The position numbers were made by a program, and so were the translations under genes. The notes under the pieces are model-generated. The model saw only the letters and a program-made list of their open reading frames with translations. It did no database searches and had not been told where the DNA came from. Shown in pieces: positions 18,510 through 27,823 of a stretch of 64,000 nucleotides of DNA. This DNA is from Cyanobacterium aponinum PCC 10605 (GTDB lineage: Bacteria; Cyanobacteriota; Cyanobacteriia; Cyanobacteriales; Cyanobacteriaceae), in the NCBI RefSeq assembly GCF_000317675.1, contig NC_019776.1, positions 1,922,001 through 1,986,000 on the forward strand. The letters are read 5' to 3'. The first letter of the stretch is position 1, and each line of letters starts with the position of its first letter.

Positions 18510-18972
18510 GAACTTATATTTTTACCATATCAAGAAAAACAATCTCAATTAATTAAAAAAGCTATTGATGATGTTTTAAATAATTTGTTAATTCTTCACC
18601 ATAATTCATCAGGGATATATAAAAGAGCAATTTATTGGTAGTTTACCCCCAGCACCCGAATTGGCAACCCTTAACTAACAGTGGCAAACTCTTTATTATG
18701 CGTTACATCAGCGTTTTGATGTGGCTAGACGCAGACTTTTTGAAGTAGAAGAACAAGGAATTAATTGCCCAAATAAACAATGCAGAAATAGTGTTTTTAG
18801 TCGAACCCAAATCAGCCGAATTTCATGAGATATTATGGGATGAAAAAGGATGGGATATATTATTTTTTGCTGGTCATAGTCATACAGAAAATCATCAAGG
18901 AATTATCTTTATTAATCCCAAGAAAGTTTAAATATTAAAGAATTAAAAACCAGATTCATCAATTTACGATAA
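18510..18972 (+). pseudogene. Decayed CHAT-domain (caspase-like) gene
   Basis: Three different frames read in succession give recognisable pieces of a cyanobacterial CHAT protein: ELIFLPYQEKQSQLIKKAID (from 18510), then EQFIGSLPPAPELATLN and QWQTLYYALHQRFDVARRR with a stop between, then FHEILWDEKGWDILFFAGHS followed by HTENHQGIIFINPKK (about 18750-18930), then SLNIKELK after another shift. AGHS carries the catalytic His of the CHAT cysteine-protease fold; the catalytic Cys region that should follow is missing. At least three frameshifts or stops show it is dead. CHAT proteins often act as effectors in prokaryotic stress and defence systems. Confidence 0.75.
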
Positions 18973-19058
18973 ATTAGCTGTTATAAATGCTGAAAAAGGT
19001 GAACATAAAAAAGCATGGGATTGCTATAGTAAAGCCATAGAATCTAATCCTAAAAATC
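18971..19058 (+). pseudogene. TPR fragment
   Basis: Codes for KLAVINAEKGEHKKAWDCYS followed by KAIESNPKN, a near-perfect tetratricopeptide unit, with no start codon context and a stop soon after. It directly follows the CHAT remnant. CHAT proteins of cyanobacteria commonly carry TPR repeats, so both pieces may come from one destroyed gene. The rest of the 1059-base region 18343-19401 shows no gene. Confidence 0.55.
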
Positions 19059-19401
19059 TAATCTTTTCTTAACAATTCATTATGTAGAAAATAAGATAAA
19101 AAATAATTATTTTTATAATTAAAATATATGCACACCTTTTAAATTTTTTGTGATAGTTTGCATAAAATACAAAGTACTCCCTGATATATAACCCTCTTTT
19201 GTCATTTTCCGAGATAAAATAATAAGAACACCAATAGCTCTGAAGTAATTAATTCTTTAAACCTGACACCTTTTTTCTTTTTTTAGGGATAATTTATTAT
19301 ATCCAAGGTAAGAGAGGCATTTTTTGCACTTACTATTGTTTTCATTTACTAATTTATTTATACTGCTCAAGATATAGATTTAACCTAATAGGTAATAAAT
19401 T

Positions 19402-19872
19402 ATGTTAGAAGTGAATATCCCTACCATAAATAAACAAAAAATTCAAGATGAAATTATTGTAAAGATTGCATCTTTTTCGCAAAAAAATAAAACAAATAAT
19501 CGCTATAATAATTATTGGGATTCTATAAATAAACAAATTGACTATGTACAAGAATTAATTGAAGTTGGTAAACAGAGAGCAAAAGTTAGGGAGAATTTGC
19601 CTCAGAATTTTGATAAATTTCCCTTAATTTTAGTAAAACCATTTATGAGCAAAAGTCTTAAGATTTTGCGATTTTTATTTAAGGATCAAAGAGAAGTTAA
19701 TAATAATGTTTTACAGGCTTTAGAAGAATCCGTAAAAATCAATAAAGTTTTGTTGGCAGAAATTCAAACTATGAATTCTAATTTTGAAGAAGATTTGCAG
19801 GTTTTAAGTTCCATTAATAGCAATTTAAAGAATAAAAATAAATCTTTAGAAAAAACTATTAATCAACTATAA
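19402..19872 (+). CDS. Hypothetical coiled-coil protein upstream of glycosyltransferases
   Basis: Unrecognised 156-residue protein. It is lysine/asparagine-rich, with a central block KFPLILVKPFMSKSLKILRF followed by LFKDQREVNNNVLQAL, and a C-terminal coiled coil (SINSNLKNKNKSLEKTINQL). This combination resembles the N-terminal segment of SAM-dependent methyltransferases found in cyanobacterial surface-polysaccharide clusters, so it may be a truncated member; no methyltransferase motif remains. It is 169 bases before the GT4 gene, same strand. ATG at 19402. Confidence 0.5.
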   Translation: MLEVNIPTINKQKIQDEIIVKIASFSQKNKTNNRYNNYWDSINKQIDYVQELIEVGKQRAKVRENLPQNFDKFPLILVKPFMSKSLKILRFLFKDQREVNNNVLQALEESVKINKVLLAEIQTMNSNFEEDLQVLSSINSNLKNKNKSLEKTINQL

Positions 19873-20041
19873 GAAAAACAGTTAATAATAAAATAGTTGT
19901 CAAATAAACCAATAATTGATAATGTTTTTTATCTAGTAAAAAGATAAAATTTCTGGTAAGATTTAGTGGTTTTATTAATTTATAAATTTTAAATTCTTAT
20001 TTTTACTGTACTTAGATTCAGCACTGAGTGTGACATAAATC

Positions 20042-21088
20042 ATGAAAATAATTGTTCTTTCAGTGTCAGCACCTTTTATTATGGGAGGAGCTGAAATTCA
20101 TGCAGATTCCCTGCTCAAAGCATTAAGAAAATTTGGTTATGAGGCGGAATTGGTGACTATACCTTTTAAAAGTTACCCCAATCAACGCATCTTAGATACT
20201 ATGTTAATGTTTCGTCTTTTAGATATTACTGAATCTTGCGGACAAAAAATTGATTTAGTTATTCCTCTCAAGTTTCCTGCTTATTTAACTCCCCATCCCA
20301 ATAAAGTATTATGGTTACTCCATCAACATCGAGATGCTTATGATTTATGGGGTAAACCTGTATGTGGATTGGCTCAAAATCCTGATGGTCAACAAATAAG
20401 GGATACTATTATTAATGCTGATAATCGTGCCTTTGCCGAATGTAAGAAAATTTATGCTAATTCTCAGAATGTAGCTAATAGACTCAAATACTATAATAAT
20501 GTTGATTCTATTCCGTTGTATCACCCCCCCCAAAATGCGGAAAAATTTTATAGTAAATCTGCTCAACGTTATTTCTTTTTTCCTAGTCGTCTTACCAAAA
20601 TTAAAAGACAGGAATTGATTTTAGAGGCAATGGCAAAAACTCATTATCCTGTTAAAGTTGTGTTTGCAGGGGCGGCGGATGATGGAAAATATGACCGAGA
20701 TTTACAAATCTTAGCGGAAAAATTAGGTATTGAGGATAGGGCTATTTTTGTGGGCAGAATCTCAGAGGAAGAAAAATTAACCTACTATAGCGAATGTTTA
20801 GGAGTAATTTATCCTCCTTTTGATGAAGATTATGGCTATATTACCCTTGAGGGAATGTTATCTTCTAAACCGATTATTAGTTGTCTTGATTCTGGTGGCC
20901 CTTTGGAATTTTTAGTTAATCAAGAAACGGGTATTATTGTTGATTCTACCCCAGATGCGATCGCATCTGCAATGGATCAATTATGGGATAATCCTAAACA
21001 ATCAATGATAATGGGAAAAAATGCTCGAAGCCATTATGAATCAATGAATATAAGTTGGATGAATGTGATTGAAAAGTTAACCAGTTAG
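20042..21088 (+). CDS. GT4-family glycosyltransferase
   Basis: A 348-residue GT-B fold retaining glycosyltransferase of family 4. The N-terminal acceptor domain has MGGAEIHADSLLKALRKFGY; the C-terminal donor domain starts with FFPSRLTKIKRQELILEAMA and carries the E-x7-E-like region PPFDEDYGYITLEGMLSSKP and the closing FLVNQETGIIVDS. It is probably cytosolic and adds a sugar to a surface glycan or glycolipid; donor and acceptor are unknown. The next gene follows after 23 bases, so the two likely form an operon. Confidence 0.88.
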   Translation: MKIIVLSVSAPFIMGGAEIHADSLLKALRKFGYEAELVTIPFKSYPNQRILDTMLMFRLLDITESCGQKIDLVIPLKFPAYLTPHPNKVLWLLHQHRDAYDLWGKPVCGLAQNPDGQQIRDTIINADNRAFAECKKIYANSQNVANRLKYYNNVDSIPLYHPPQNAEKFYSKSAQRYFFFPSRLTKIKRQELILEAMAKTHYPVKVVFAGAADDGKYDRDLQILAEKLGIEDRAIFVGRISEEEKLTYYSECLGVIYPPFDEDYGYITLEGMLSSKPIISCLDSGGPLEFLVNQETGIIVDSTPDAIASAMDQLWDNPKQSMIMGKNARSHYESMNISWMNVIEKLTS

Positions 21089-21111
21089 TCAAAAAATAGT
21101 GAAGAAAAATA

Positions 21112-21915
21112 ATGAAAATAAATTGGTTTTCCCCTTTACCTCCTGCTAACAGCGACATTACCAACTACACCATAAAGTTATTAACATTTCTACAAGAAAA
21201 AGCTGAAATTACCTTTTGGACAAATCAAAGCCCATGGGATGCTAAACTAAAAACAGAAGTAGCCGTCAAAGAATATAAAATTGAGCAAATATCATGGTTA
21301 GAATTGAATCAGGGGGATGTCAATATCTATCATATTGGTAATAATGCCGAATTGTATGGGGATATATGGCAAATTAGTCGGCGGTTTCCGGGGATAGTCA
21401 TTCTTCATGATGAAAAGTTGCAAGATTTTTTCTATATGCTTTCTTCTTCTAAGAATGAGTATATTGAGTACATGAAACAATGTTATGGGGAAGAAGGAAA
21501 TAAAAACGCCAGATTATTCCTTAATAATTATCATTCAAGGGAATTTATGGCAAAAAACTATCCCTTAACCCCTTTAGCCCTAGAAAATGCCCTTGGAGTT
21601 ATCACTTATAATTACAACAATTATTTAACACTCTCTGCACAAAATCGCATTTTTGTGGGTTATATGCCTTCTTTGACTAATTTTATTAATACCGATAACA
21701 ATATAAACTCTAATCCTTTATCAGATGCAGATGCTCTTATTAATTTTGCTTCTCAAGTCTGTCAGTATCGTTGTCAATCTAGCCTCGAGCGAATCGTTAA
21801 TCGCATTGTACCAGAATTGACTTATCTTAACCCAAAAATTGAAACTTTAAATAATTTTGAAAACCTCGTTGATGCGATCGAATTTATTACCCTTCCTGTA
21901 CATTCTAATAGTTAA
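21112..21915 (+). CDS. N-terminal half of a GT-B glycosyltransferase (donor domain missing)
   Basis: A 267-residue protein. The first 180 or so residues look like the acceptor domain of a GT4-like enzyme (MKINWFSPLPPANSDITNYT, VNIYHIGNNAELYGDIW, FPGIVILHDEKLQDFF, NALGVITYNYNNY). Where the donor-sugar domain should begin, the sequence jumps after FVGYMPSLTNF to a short helical tail (LINFASQVCQYRCQSSLERI). No sugar-nucleotide motif is present. It is either a deleted glycosyltransferase or an accessory half-protein acting with the GT4 enzyme encoded 23 bases upstream. A good ATG starts at 21112. Confidence 0.65.
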   Translation: MKINWFSPLPPANSDITNYTIKLLTFLQEKAEITFWTNQSPWDAKLKTEVAVKEYKIEQISWLELNQGDVNIYHIGNNAELYGDIWQISRRFPGIVILHDEKLQDFFYMLSSSKNEYIEYMKQCYGEEGNKNARLFLNNYHSREFMAKNYPLTPLALENALGVITYNYNNYLTLSAQNRIFVGYMPSLTNFINTDNNINSNPLSDADALINFASQVCQYRCQSSLERIVNRIVPELTYLNPKIETLNNFENLVDAIEFITLPVHSNS

Positions 21916-22054
21916 AGATAATGATTTTTGTAACAAAATAAACAAAATAGATGCGATCGCTTCTTTTAATAGTTAAGATGAAAGTGTAGCCATAAGAATC
22001 ATTGATTTTTAATTGGGCAACGGGAAAACCTAAAATTAACAGGGGGTAACTGTT

Positions 22055-22174
22055 ATGCCATTAGAATACATAGACATGATTTCAATTATCGGTATTATTA
22101 CCATTGCTAGTATTATTTTACTACCCCTTTTGGCGTGGATTCTCACTTGGAATGACTCCCATTTGCATCCTTAA
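22055..22174 (+). CDS. 39-residue single-pass membrane protein
   Basis: A short gene with a strong Shine-Dalgarno (AGGGGG at 22041-22046, eight bases before the ATG). The protein starts MPLEYIDMISIIGIITIASI, continues as one hydrophobic helix and ends LTWNDSHLHP. Its size and layout are like the small subunits of photosystems or NDH-1, and it is 92 bases before psbM on the same strand, but I do not recognise the specific family; NdhP/NdhQ-type subunits are only a guess. Confidence 0.6.
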   Translation: MPLEYIDMISIIGIITIASIILLPLLAWILTWNDSHLHP

Positions 22175-22266
22175 CTCGAAGTTAAAAACCTTGTCATCGA
22201 AAGAAGAAAAAAAGCGAATCTGTGATAATGTAGATAGAGTTAATTAAATAGTGAGAACTAACCAAA

Positions 22267-22371
22267 ATGCAAGTTAACGATTTGGGCTTTGTAGCTACTA
22301 TTTTATTTGTACTCGTGCCTACCGTTTTTCTCCTGATTTTATATATTCAAACGGGAAAAAACGAAGCCTAA
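22267..22371 (+). CDS. psbM: Photosystem II reaction-centre protein PsbM
   Basis: A 34-residue protein starting [20 protein letters not shown] and ending YIQTGKNEA, closely matching cyanobacterial PsbM in length and sequence. PsbM is a one-helix thylakoid protein at the photosystem II dimer interface. The lumenal/stromal tail YIQTGKNEA is typical. An extended -10-like TGTGATAAT lies about 40 bases upstream, so it may have its own promoter. Confidence 0.93.
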   Translation: MQVNDLGFVATILFVLVPTVFLLILYIQTGKNEA

Positions 22372-22508
22372 TACATTTATTTATCTAAATCAAAAGATAA
22401 TCTGTTTTATATATTATTATCATTTTCAAGGGTTAACGACTAGAAATCTTAAGGTCAGGTTCGATAGTATCTTACTTGATATTATCTCTAGTTTTTAGCC
22501 CTTTAAAT

Positions 22509-23171
22509 TTATGTTTGCAAAGATTTATTAAGACCACAGTTGCATTCAATAATATCTAATAATTCTTGAGGCTTATCTAAGATAAAATCTGGATTATATT
22601 TTTTTAAAACACTAGCAGAATTAAAACCCCAAGTCACCGCCGCCACTTTGATATTGCTTTTTTTAGCCGCTTCTATATCACGGGTTTCATCACCAATATA
22701 AATCACTTCATCCTTTAGCAAACGGTGTTTATCAATGGCCTTATTAATTACTTTATTCTTACCAAAAAGAGTATTTGCAGAATAGACAAAATCGAAATAA
22801 TTATCTAAACTATTTTTCCTTAAAAACAACGAAACATTAGCCCCTAAATTAGATGTAATTATTCCTAAATAACATCCTTTCTTCTTTAAATTACTTAAGG
22901 CTTCTTTCATACCTTCAAAAGGTTGTAAATAGGCAATATGTTCATTTAATTGTCTTTTTACTCTTCTTAATAAAAATGGTATTTTATAGGCAGGAATAGG
23001 AGACTGGATAATAACATCTTTAGAACTAAGATTACTCAATCTTACAATGTCACTTTCAGTAACGGGGTCATAACCAAATTCATCTGCCAATTCATTCGCT
23101 ATCTTTACTAAAGTAATGCGACTATCTGCGATCGTACCATCAAAATCAAAAATAAGCACTTTTAACGCCAT
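22509..23171 (-). CDS. HAD-superfamily hydrolase (phosphoglycolate phosphatase-like)
   Basis: A 220-residue HAD protein. Motif I is FDFDGTIADS, motif II lies in GIITSNLG, motif III is the Lys of FGKNKVINKA, and motif IV is YIGDETRDIEAAKKS. A helical cap lies between motifs I and II, as in phosphoglycolate phosphatases and pyrophosphatases (subfamily IA). The substrate is not certain; 2-phosphoglycolate from photorespiration is plausible in a cyanobacterium. Start chosen at ATG 23171; ATG 23186 would add five residues. Confidence 0.82.
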   Translation of the reverse strand: MALKVLIFDFDGTIADSRITLVKIANELADEFGYDPVTESDIVRLSNLSSKDVIIQSPIPAYKIPFLLRRVKRQLNEHIAYLQPFEGMKEALSNLKKKGCYLGIITSNLGANVSLFLRKNSLDNYFDFVYSANTLFGKNKVINKAIDKHRLLKDEVIYIGDETRDIEAAKKSNIKVAAVTWGFNSASVLKKYNPDFILDKPQELLDIIECNCGLNKSLQT

Positions 23172-23550
23172 GAAAGTTTCCCACATCCATATTCAAAATT
23201 TAAAGTTTAAGGCTCGAAAATAAAAATAAATATATTTTGGGGAGTAATTAGTAATAAGTAGAGGAGAGGTGTCAGGTTTCAGGTGTCAGGTGTCAGGTTT
23301 AGGGAGGTAATGAGTAATTATCAACTATTCACCATTGCCTATTGCCTATTGCCTATTGCCTTGTCTTAATTACTAATTACTATTGCCCGTCGCAAAAATA
23401 ACTAAAGACACTCTTGTTGAGAATAATCCCGTTACATTTATTGATTTTAACAGACTGAGTGAATAATAATGGTAAGATGAAAACTGCGATTAATCAGCGT
23501 CAAAGTAAATTAACCATCGCAGTTAGAGTTAAACATTATAGTTAATTAGT
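23172..23550. repeat. Repeat-rich leader region before serA
   Basis: Contains heptamer units GGTTTCAGGTGTCAGG-like at about 23270-23301 and the filler CCTATTGCCTATTGCC at about 23337-23360. Closer to serA lies an inverted repeat (listed separately). Nothing coding is seen. Confidence 0.7.
23482..23524 (+). promoter_or_regulatory. Inverted repeat in the serA leader
   Basis: AACTGCGAT (23482-23490) pairs with ATCGCAGTT (23516-23524), nine bases with a 25-base loop, ending 26 bases before the serA ATG. It could be an operator or an RNA stem in the 5' leader. It shares part of the HIP1 sequence (TGCGAT), so chance cannot be excluded. Confidence 0.3.
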
Positions 23551-25131
23551 ATGGCAAAAGTTCTCGTATCCGATCCCATTGATGAAGCAGGGATTAAAAT
23601 TCTTTCTCAAGTAGCACAAGTTGATGTTAAAACAGGATTATCCCCTTCAGAATTAGCAGGTATTATTTCTGATTATGATGCTTTAATGATTCGTTCTGGT
23701 ACTCAGGTTACGGAAGAAGTCATCGAAGCCGCAACCCACCTTAAAATTATTGGACGGGCAGGGGTTGGCGTTGATAACGTAAATGTACCTGCCGCAACTC
23801 GTAAAGGTATCGTTGTTGTCAACTCCCCTGAAGGAAATACCATTGCGGCGGCCGAACACGCTTTAGCGATGATGTTATCTCTTTCTCGTCATATTCCTGA
23901 TGCTAACCAATCTTTGAAAGAAGGTAGATGGGATCGCAAAAAGTTTATGGGTTCTGAAGTTTACAAAAAAACCCTTGGTGTTGTTGGTTTGGGAAAAATC
24001 GGTTCTCATGTAGCCACCGTCGCTAAAGCAATGGGGATGAAGATTTTAGCTTATGATCCTTTTATTTCTCAAGAAAGAGCTAATCAATTAGGATGTACTT
24101 TAGTAGATTTAGATTTAATTTTCACAGAATCTGATTATATCACCCTTCATGTCCCTAAAACCAAGGAAACAGCAAACCTCATCAATGCTGAATCTTTAGC
24201 TAAAATGAAACCCACTGCTAGAATTATTAACTGTTCCCGTGGTGGTATTATCGATGAAGATGCCCTTTATGAAGCCTTGGCGAATGAGAAAATTGCAGGA
24301 GCGGCTTTAGACGTTTTTGCTACTGAGCCTTTAGGGGAATCTTCTCTAAAATCTTTAGGTAGTAATGTTATTCTTACTCCCCATTTAGGTGCATCCACTG
24401 CCGAAGCACAAGTAAATGTTGCCATTGATGTTGCTGAACAAATTAGGGATGTCTTACTTGGCCTTCCCGCTCGTAGTGCTGTTAACATCCCCGGTTTAAG
24501 TCCTGATGTAATGGAAAAACTACGTCCTTATATGCGTTTAGCCGAAACTTTGGGCAATTTAGTCGGACAATTAGCAGGAGATAGAGTCGAGAGTTTCAAT
24601 GTAACTTTACAAGGGGATTTAGCTGATAATAACAGTCAACCTTTAGTCGTGGCGGCAATTAAGGGTTTACTTTCTAAAGCTCTTAGAGAAAGGGTAAACT
24701 ACGTTAATGCTGCGATCGAAGCTAAAGAAAGAGGCATCCACATCACAGAAACTAGAGATACCACCGCTAAAGATTACAGTAACTCCATTTACCTCGAAGC
24801 CACAGGTACAAAAGGCACTCACTCGGTGACAGGTGCGTTGTTGAATGATGGTGAAATTCGTATCATCAACCTAGATAACTACCCTGTTAACGTACCACCT
24901 AACAATTATATGTTATTTACCCTTCACAGAGATATGCCCGGTATTATCGGTAAAATAGGGTCTTTGTTGGGTAATTTCAATGTGAACATTGCGAGTATGC
25001 AAGTAGGACGTAAAATTGTCCGTGGAGATGCGGTGATGGTATTAACCATTGATGATCCTTTACCTGAAGGTATTTTAGGGGAAATCTTAAAAGTACCCGG
25101 TGTCACTGATGCTTACACAGTAACTCTTTAA
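23551..25131 (+). CDS. serA: D-3-phosphoglycerate dehydrogenase
   Basis: A 526-residue long-type SerA, which oxidises 3-phosphoglycerate as the first step of serine synthesis. Seen in order: substrate domain (MAKVLVSDPIDEAGIKILSQ), NAD-binding domain with GVVGLGKIGSHVA, catalytic Arg in INCSRGGIIDEDAL, Glu in FATEPLGE and His in TPHLGASTAEAQ, then the ASB domain and a C-terminal ACT domain (LHRDMPGIIGKIGSLLG), as in serine-regulated enzymes. Length is standard for cyanobacteria. Confidence 0.96.
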   Translation: MAKVLVSDPIDEAGIKILSQVAQVDVKTGLSPSELAGIISDYDALMIRSGTQVTEEVIEAATHLKIIGRAGVGVDNVNVPAATRKGIVVVNSPEGNTIAAAEHALAMMLSLSRHIPDANQSLKEGRWDRKKFMGSEVYKKTLGVVGLGKIGSHVATVAKAMGMKILAYDPFISQERANQLGCTLVDLDLIFTESDYITLHVPKTKETANLINAESLAKMKPTARIINCSRGGIIDEDALYEALANEKIAGAALDVFATEPLGESSLKSLGSNVILTPHLGASTAEAQVNVAIDVAEQIRDVLLGLPARSAVNIPGLSPDVMEKLRPYMRLAETLGNLVGQLAGDRVESFNVTLQGDLADNNSQPLVVAAIKGLLSKALRERVNYVNAAIEAKERGIHITETRDTTAKDYSNSIYLEATGTKGTHSVTGALLNDGEIRIINLDNYPVNVPPNNYMLFTLHRDMPGIIGKIGSLLGNFNVNIASMQVGRKIVRGDAVMVLTIDDPLPEGILGEILKVPGVTDAYTVTL

Positions 25132-25158
25132 TCGTAAATTTCCCGTTTCTTTATAACT

Positions 25159-25176
25159 CCCCCTTATTAAAGGGGG
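25159..25176. repeat. C/G hairpin between serA and prmA
   Basis: CCCCCTT pairs with AAGGGGG over a four-base loop, 27 bases after the serA stop. There is no following T-run, so it looks more like a dispersed hairpin repeat than a terminator, though it may reduce read-through into prmA. Confidence 0.35.
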
Positions 25177-25221
25177 CTAAGGGAAATCTCATTTTTAATT
25201 TTTAACTGATTGATTGAATTT

Positions 25222-26127
25222 ATGACTGAAAATTGGTGGGAAATCCGAGTAAATTACATTCCCGAATTAGAAGATAGTGTATTTTGGCGTTTACAAGAAT
25301 TTGGTTGTCAGGGTACTGCTTTAATGAAAGAAGAGGACAATTGGTTAATTAAAGGCTATGTCCCTACTATTAGTATTGATACCATTGATTTAGCCGCTCT
25401 TGCTCTTTCTCTCAAACAAGATTTTATTATGGCTGGACAGGAAAAGCCACCAGTTGTAACATGGCAATTAATTAATAACGAGGACTGGGCAAGTAGTTGG
25501 AAGCAATATTGGCAACCGATGGATATTGGAGACCGTTTTTCCATCTATCCTGCTTGGATTGAACCTCCTGAAAATTGCGATCACAAAGTGGCGCTGCGCG
25601 ATCGTATCATTCTTCGTTTAGATCCCGGTTCTGCTTTTGGTACTGGTGTTCATGCGACAACTCAACTTTGTCTTGAGTCTTTAGAAATGCGCATAGATGA
25701 TGATGAAATTAATTTAAACATAGCAGATATTGGTTGTGGTTCTGGTATTCTTTCCATTGGAGCAAGACTTTTAGGGGCGAAAGAAGTTACAGCAGTAGAT
25801 ACAGATCCTTTAGCAGTGAAAGCAACAAAAGAAAATAGTTTACTCAATCAGGTGGATAATATCAAAGTCTTTCAGGGAAGCATTGAAGAAGTGAAATTGC
25901 AGGGGCAAAAATTTGATGGTATTGTTTGTAATATTTTGGCAGAAATTATTAAACCGATGATACCCGAAATGGCAGAGATTATAAAGCCCGATGGTTGGGT
26001 TATTTTAAGTGGTATTTTAGTAGAACAATCTAACGAAATTGCTTCTATTTTAGAACAAAATGGATGGGCGATCGCAGCCTTATGGAAAAGAGATAATTGG
26101 TGTTGTTTGAATGCGAGAAGGAGTTAA
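25222..26127 (+). CDS. prmA: Ribosomal protein L11 methyltransferase
   Basis: A 301-residue protein that methylates ribosomal protein L11 using S-adenosylmethionine. The N-terminal L11-recognition domain opens with WWEIRVNYIPELEDSVFWRL; the catalytic domain has LDPGSAFGTGVHATTQLCLE, the SAM-binding IADIGCGSGILSIGA, VTAVDTDPLAV, and the catalytic-site NILAEII motif. ATG 25222 is preferred over an upstream TTG at 25210. It is 90 bases after serA on the same strand. Confidence 0.94.
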   Translation: MTENWWEIRVNYIPELEDSVFWRLQEFGCQGTALMKEEDNWLIKGYVPTISIDTIDLAALALSLKQDFIMAGQEKPPVVTWQLINNEDWASSWKQYWQPMDIGDRFSIYPAWIEPPENCDHKVALRDRIILRLDPGSAFGTGVHATTQLCLESLEMRIDDDEINLNIADIGCGSGILSIGARLLGAKEVTAVDTDPLAVKATKENSLLNQVDNIKVFQGSIEEVKLQGQKFDGIVCNILAEIIKPMIPEMAEIIKPDGWVILSGILVEQSNEIASILEQNGWAIAALWKRDNWCCLNARRS

Positions 26128-26255
26128 AAAATTGTCTTAAATTTTCTCATATTATATAGAGGAATTAAATAGTTAATTTTTGTAATTAATCAAGAGAATT
26201 GAAAGAATGTTTTACTATAATAAATACATCTAAAATTTACACTGGAGGTTGATCT

Positions 26256-27236
26256 ATGTCTTCATCGACTTTGAACAACAATCCGACAACTATCGGTGAT
26301 TATGCCTATGGGGCAATTTCTAAGCATAGTCACAAAATTTTTAAATATGAAAAAAAAATTTTTCAAGAAAATGATCCCGAAAATCTACATCAAATTCGGG
26401 TGGCGATGAGACGCTTAAGAAGTTCTTTACTTAGCTTCGATCGAGTTTTAATTCTTCCATCTATAATATGCGATCGCACTGTAGGAAAAATTGCCCGTAT
26501 TCTAGGACAGGAAAGAGATGTAGATATTATTAATATTAACTTAGAGACAAAATTTAAACCTAATTTACCAAGAGAAGAAGAAAAATTTTTATCAAAACTA
26601 GAAGAAGAATTTAATCAAAAAAAACATCTTCATTTTCCTAGTAGTAAATATATTTTAAAAGGCAAAAAATATTTAAAATTAAAACAAGCCCTTTTAGATT
26701 GGCTAGACATTCCGGAATTAAATAAAATTTCAGCTCTGAAAACAGAAAAATTATTACCAGATTTATTACTTCCACAAATTGCCTCTTTTTCCCTACAATC
26801 AGCATGGTTAACAGGTACTGAATTAGAAAACAATCACGAAATAAAACTTCAATATAATCTAACAGATACAGAAATAAAAGAAATCCTTAATCAAGAAGGA
26901 AAATATTTACATCAACTAAGAAAACAAGCTAAAAAAGTACGTTATCAACTAGAATTGTTTACTGACTTTTACCCACCTAAATATCAAGAATATATTAGTT
27001 TTGTTAAACAGTTACAAACGGTTTTAGGAAATATTCAAGATAACTTATGCTTAATGAGTTATTTATCTGATTTAGTAGGAAAAAAATGGGAAAAAAATCT
27101 CCCACAACTGTCATTATTAATCAAAGAAGATCAAGAAAGACAATGGCGAGAATGGCAAAAATTACAAAGTATTTTTCTTTCTCCTAATTATTTGTCTCAT
27201 TGGCGAGAAGTCATTATTAAATTTATTAATATTTAG
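26256..27236 (+). CDS. CHAD-domain protein
   Basis: A 326-residue CHAD protein, an all-helical fold with conserved histidines that binds polyphosphate. Seen: ENLHQIRVAMRRLRSSLLSF (first histidine and basic ridge), ILGQERDVDI, YLHQLRKQAKKVRYQLELF (second copy) and LQTVLGNIQDNLCLMSYL. No adenylate-cyclase/CYTH triphosphatase domain is attached, so it is a stand-alone CHAD protein. A good ribosome site (ACTGGAGGTTGATCT) precedes the ATG at 26256. Confidence 0.88.
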   Translation: MSSSTLNNNPTTIGDYAYGAISKHSHKIFKYEKKIFQENDPENLHQIRVAMRRLRSSLLSFDRVLILPSIICDRTVGKIARILGQERDVDIININLETKFKPNLPREEEKFLSKLEEEFNQKKHLHFPSSKYILKGKKYLKLKQALLDWLDIPELNKISALKTEKLLPDLLLPQIASFSLQSAWLTGTELENNHEIKLQYNLTDTEIKEILNQEGKYLHQLRKQAKKVRYQLELFTDFYPPKYQEYISFVKQLQTVLGNIQDNLCLMSYLSDLVGKKWEKNLPQLSLLIKEDQERQWREWQKLQSIFLSPNYLSHWREVIIKFINI

Positions 27237-27271
27237 CTTTTCTACCAACAGAAAAATACAACATAATCTAA

Positions 27272-27823
27272 TTAATTTAGATCACTGTTTTCTTGCCTAA
27301 TTTTATGAGGAATTTCAACCATTATTTTTTGGACAATATCGTTAGGGTTATCATTTTCCTCAATACCAATAGTAATATCAGCTTGTTGATAGAGAGACTT
27401 TCTTTGTTCATATAAGCTGGTTAATTTTGTTTGCAATTCTTCCCGCTTTAGTAAAGGGCGAGTGTCATCATCTTTTAATCTTTGTACCAAAACATCAATA
27501 GGAACATTTAACCACACTACCATACCATCTCTGAGATGACTCCAATTTTGTTGACGGAGGATAATTCCCCCTCCTGTAGCAATCACCGTATATAAGTAAG
27601 CAGAGACTTCTTGCAAAACATCACTTTCTAACTGACGAAACTCATCTTCTCCATCTTCGGCAAAAATCTGATTAATACTTTTCTCACTGACAGCGCTAAT
27701 AATTGCATCCGTATCTAAAAAACGATATTCCAACTCTTTTGCTAATAACTCTCCTACAGTAGTTTTACCTGATCCCATCATCCCAATTAAGTATATATTC
27801 AAACCCTTTAATAATTCTTTCAT
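27272..27823 (-). CDS. aroK: Shikimate kinase
   Basis: A 183-residue kinase that phosphorylates shikimate in the chorismate pathway. Walker A is LIGMMGSGKTTVGELLA, the shikimate-binding LDTDAII follows, ATGGGIILR is the second substrate loop, and the lid/adenine region is RPLLKREEL. Length is slightly above the 170-175 typical, through a short C-terminal tail. It converges with the CHAD gene (35 bases between). Confidence 0.94.
   Translation of the reverse strand: MKELLKGLNIYLIGMMGSGKTTVGELLAKELEYRFLDTDAIISAVSEKSINQIFAEDGEDEFRQLESDVLQEVSAYLYTVIATGGGIILRQQNWSHLRDGMVVWLNVPIDVLVQRLKDDDTRPLLKREELQTKLTSLYEQRKSLYQQADITIGIEENDNPNDIVQKIMVEIPHKIRQENSDLN

Noticed and set aside
25159-25176. C/G hairpin after serA as a rho-independent terminator
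   Set aside because: No T-run follows on either strand and the same kind of block recurs elsewhere as a repeat.
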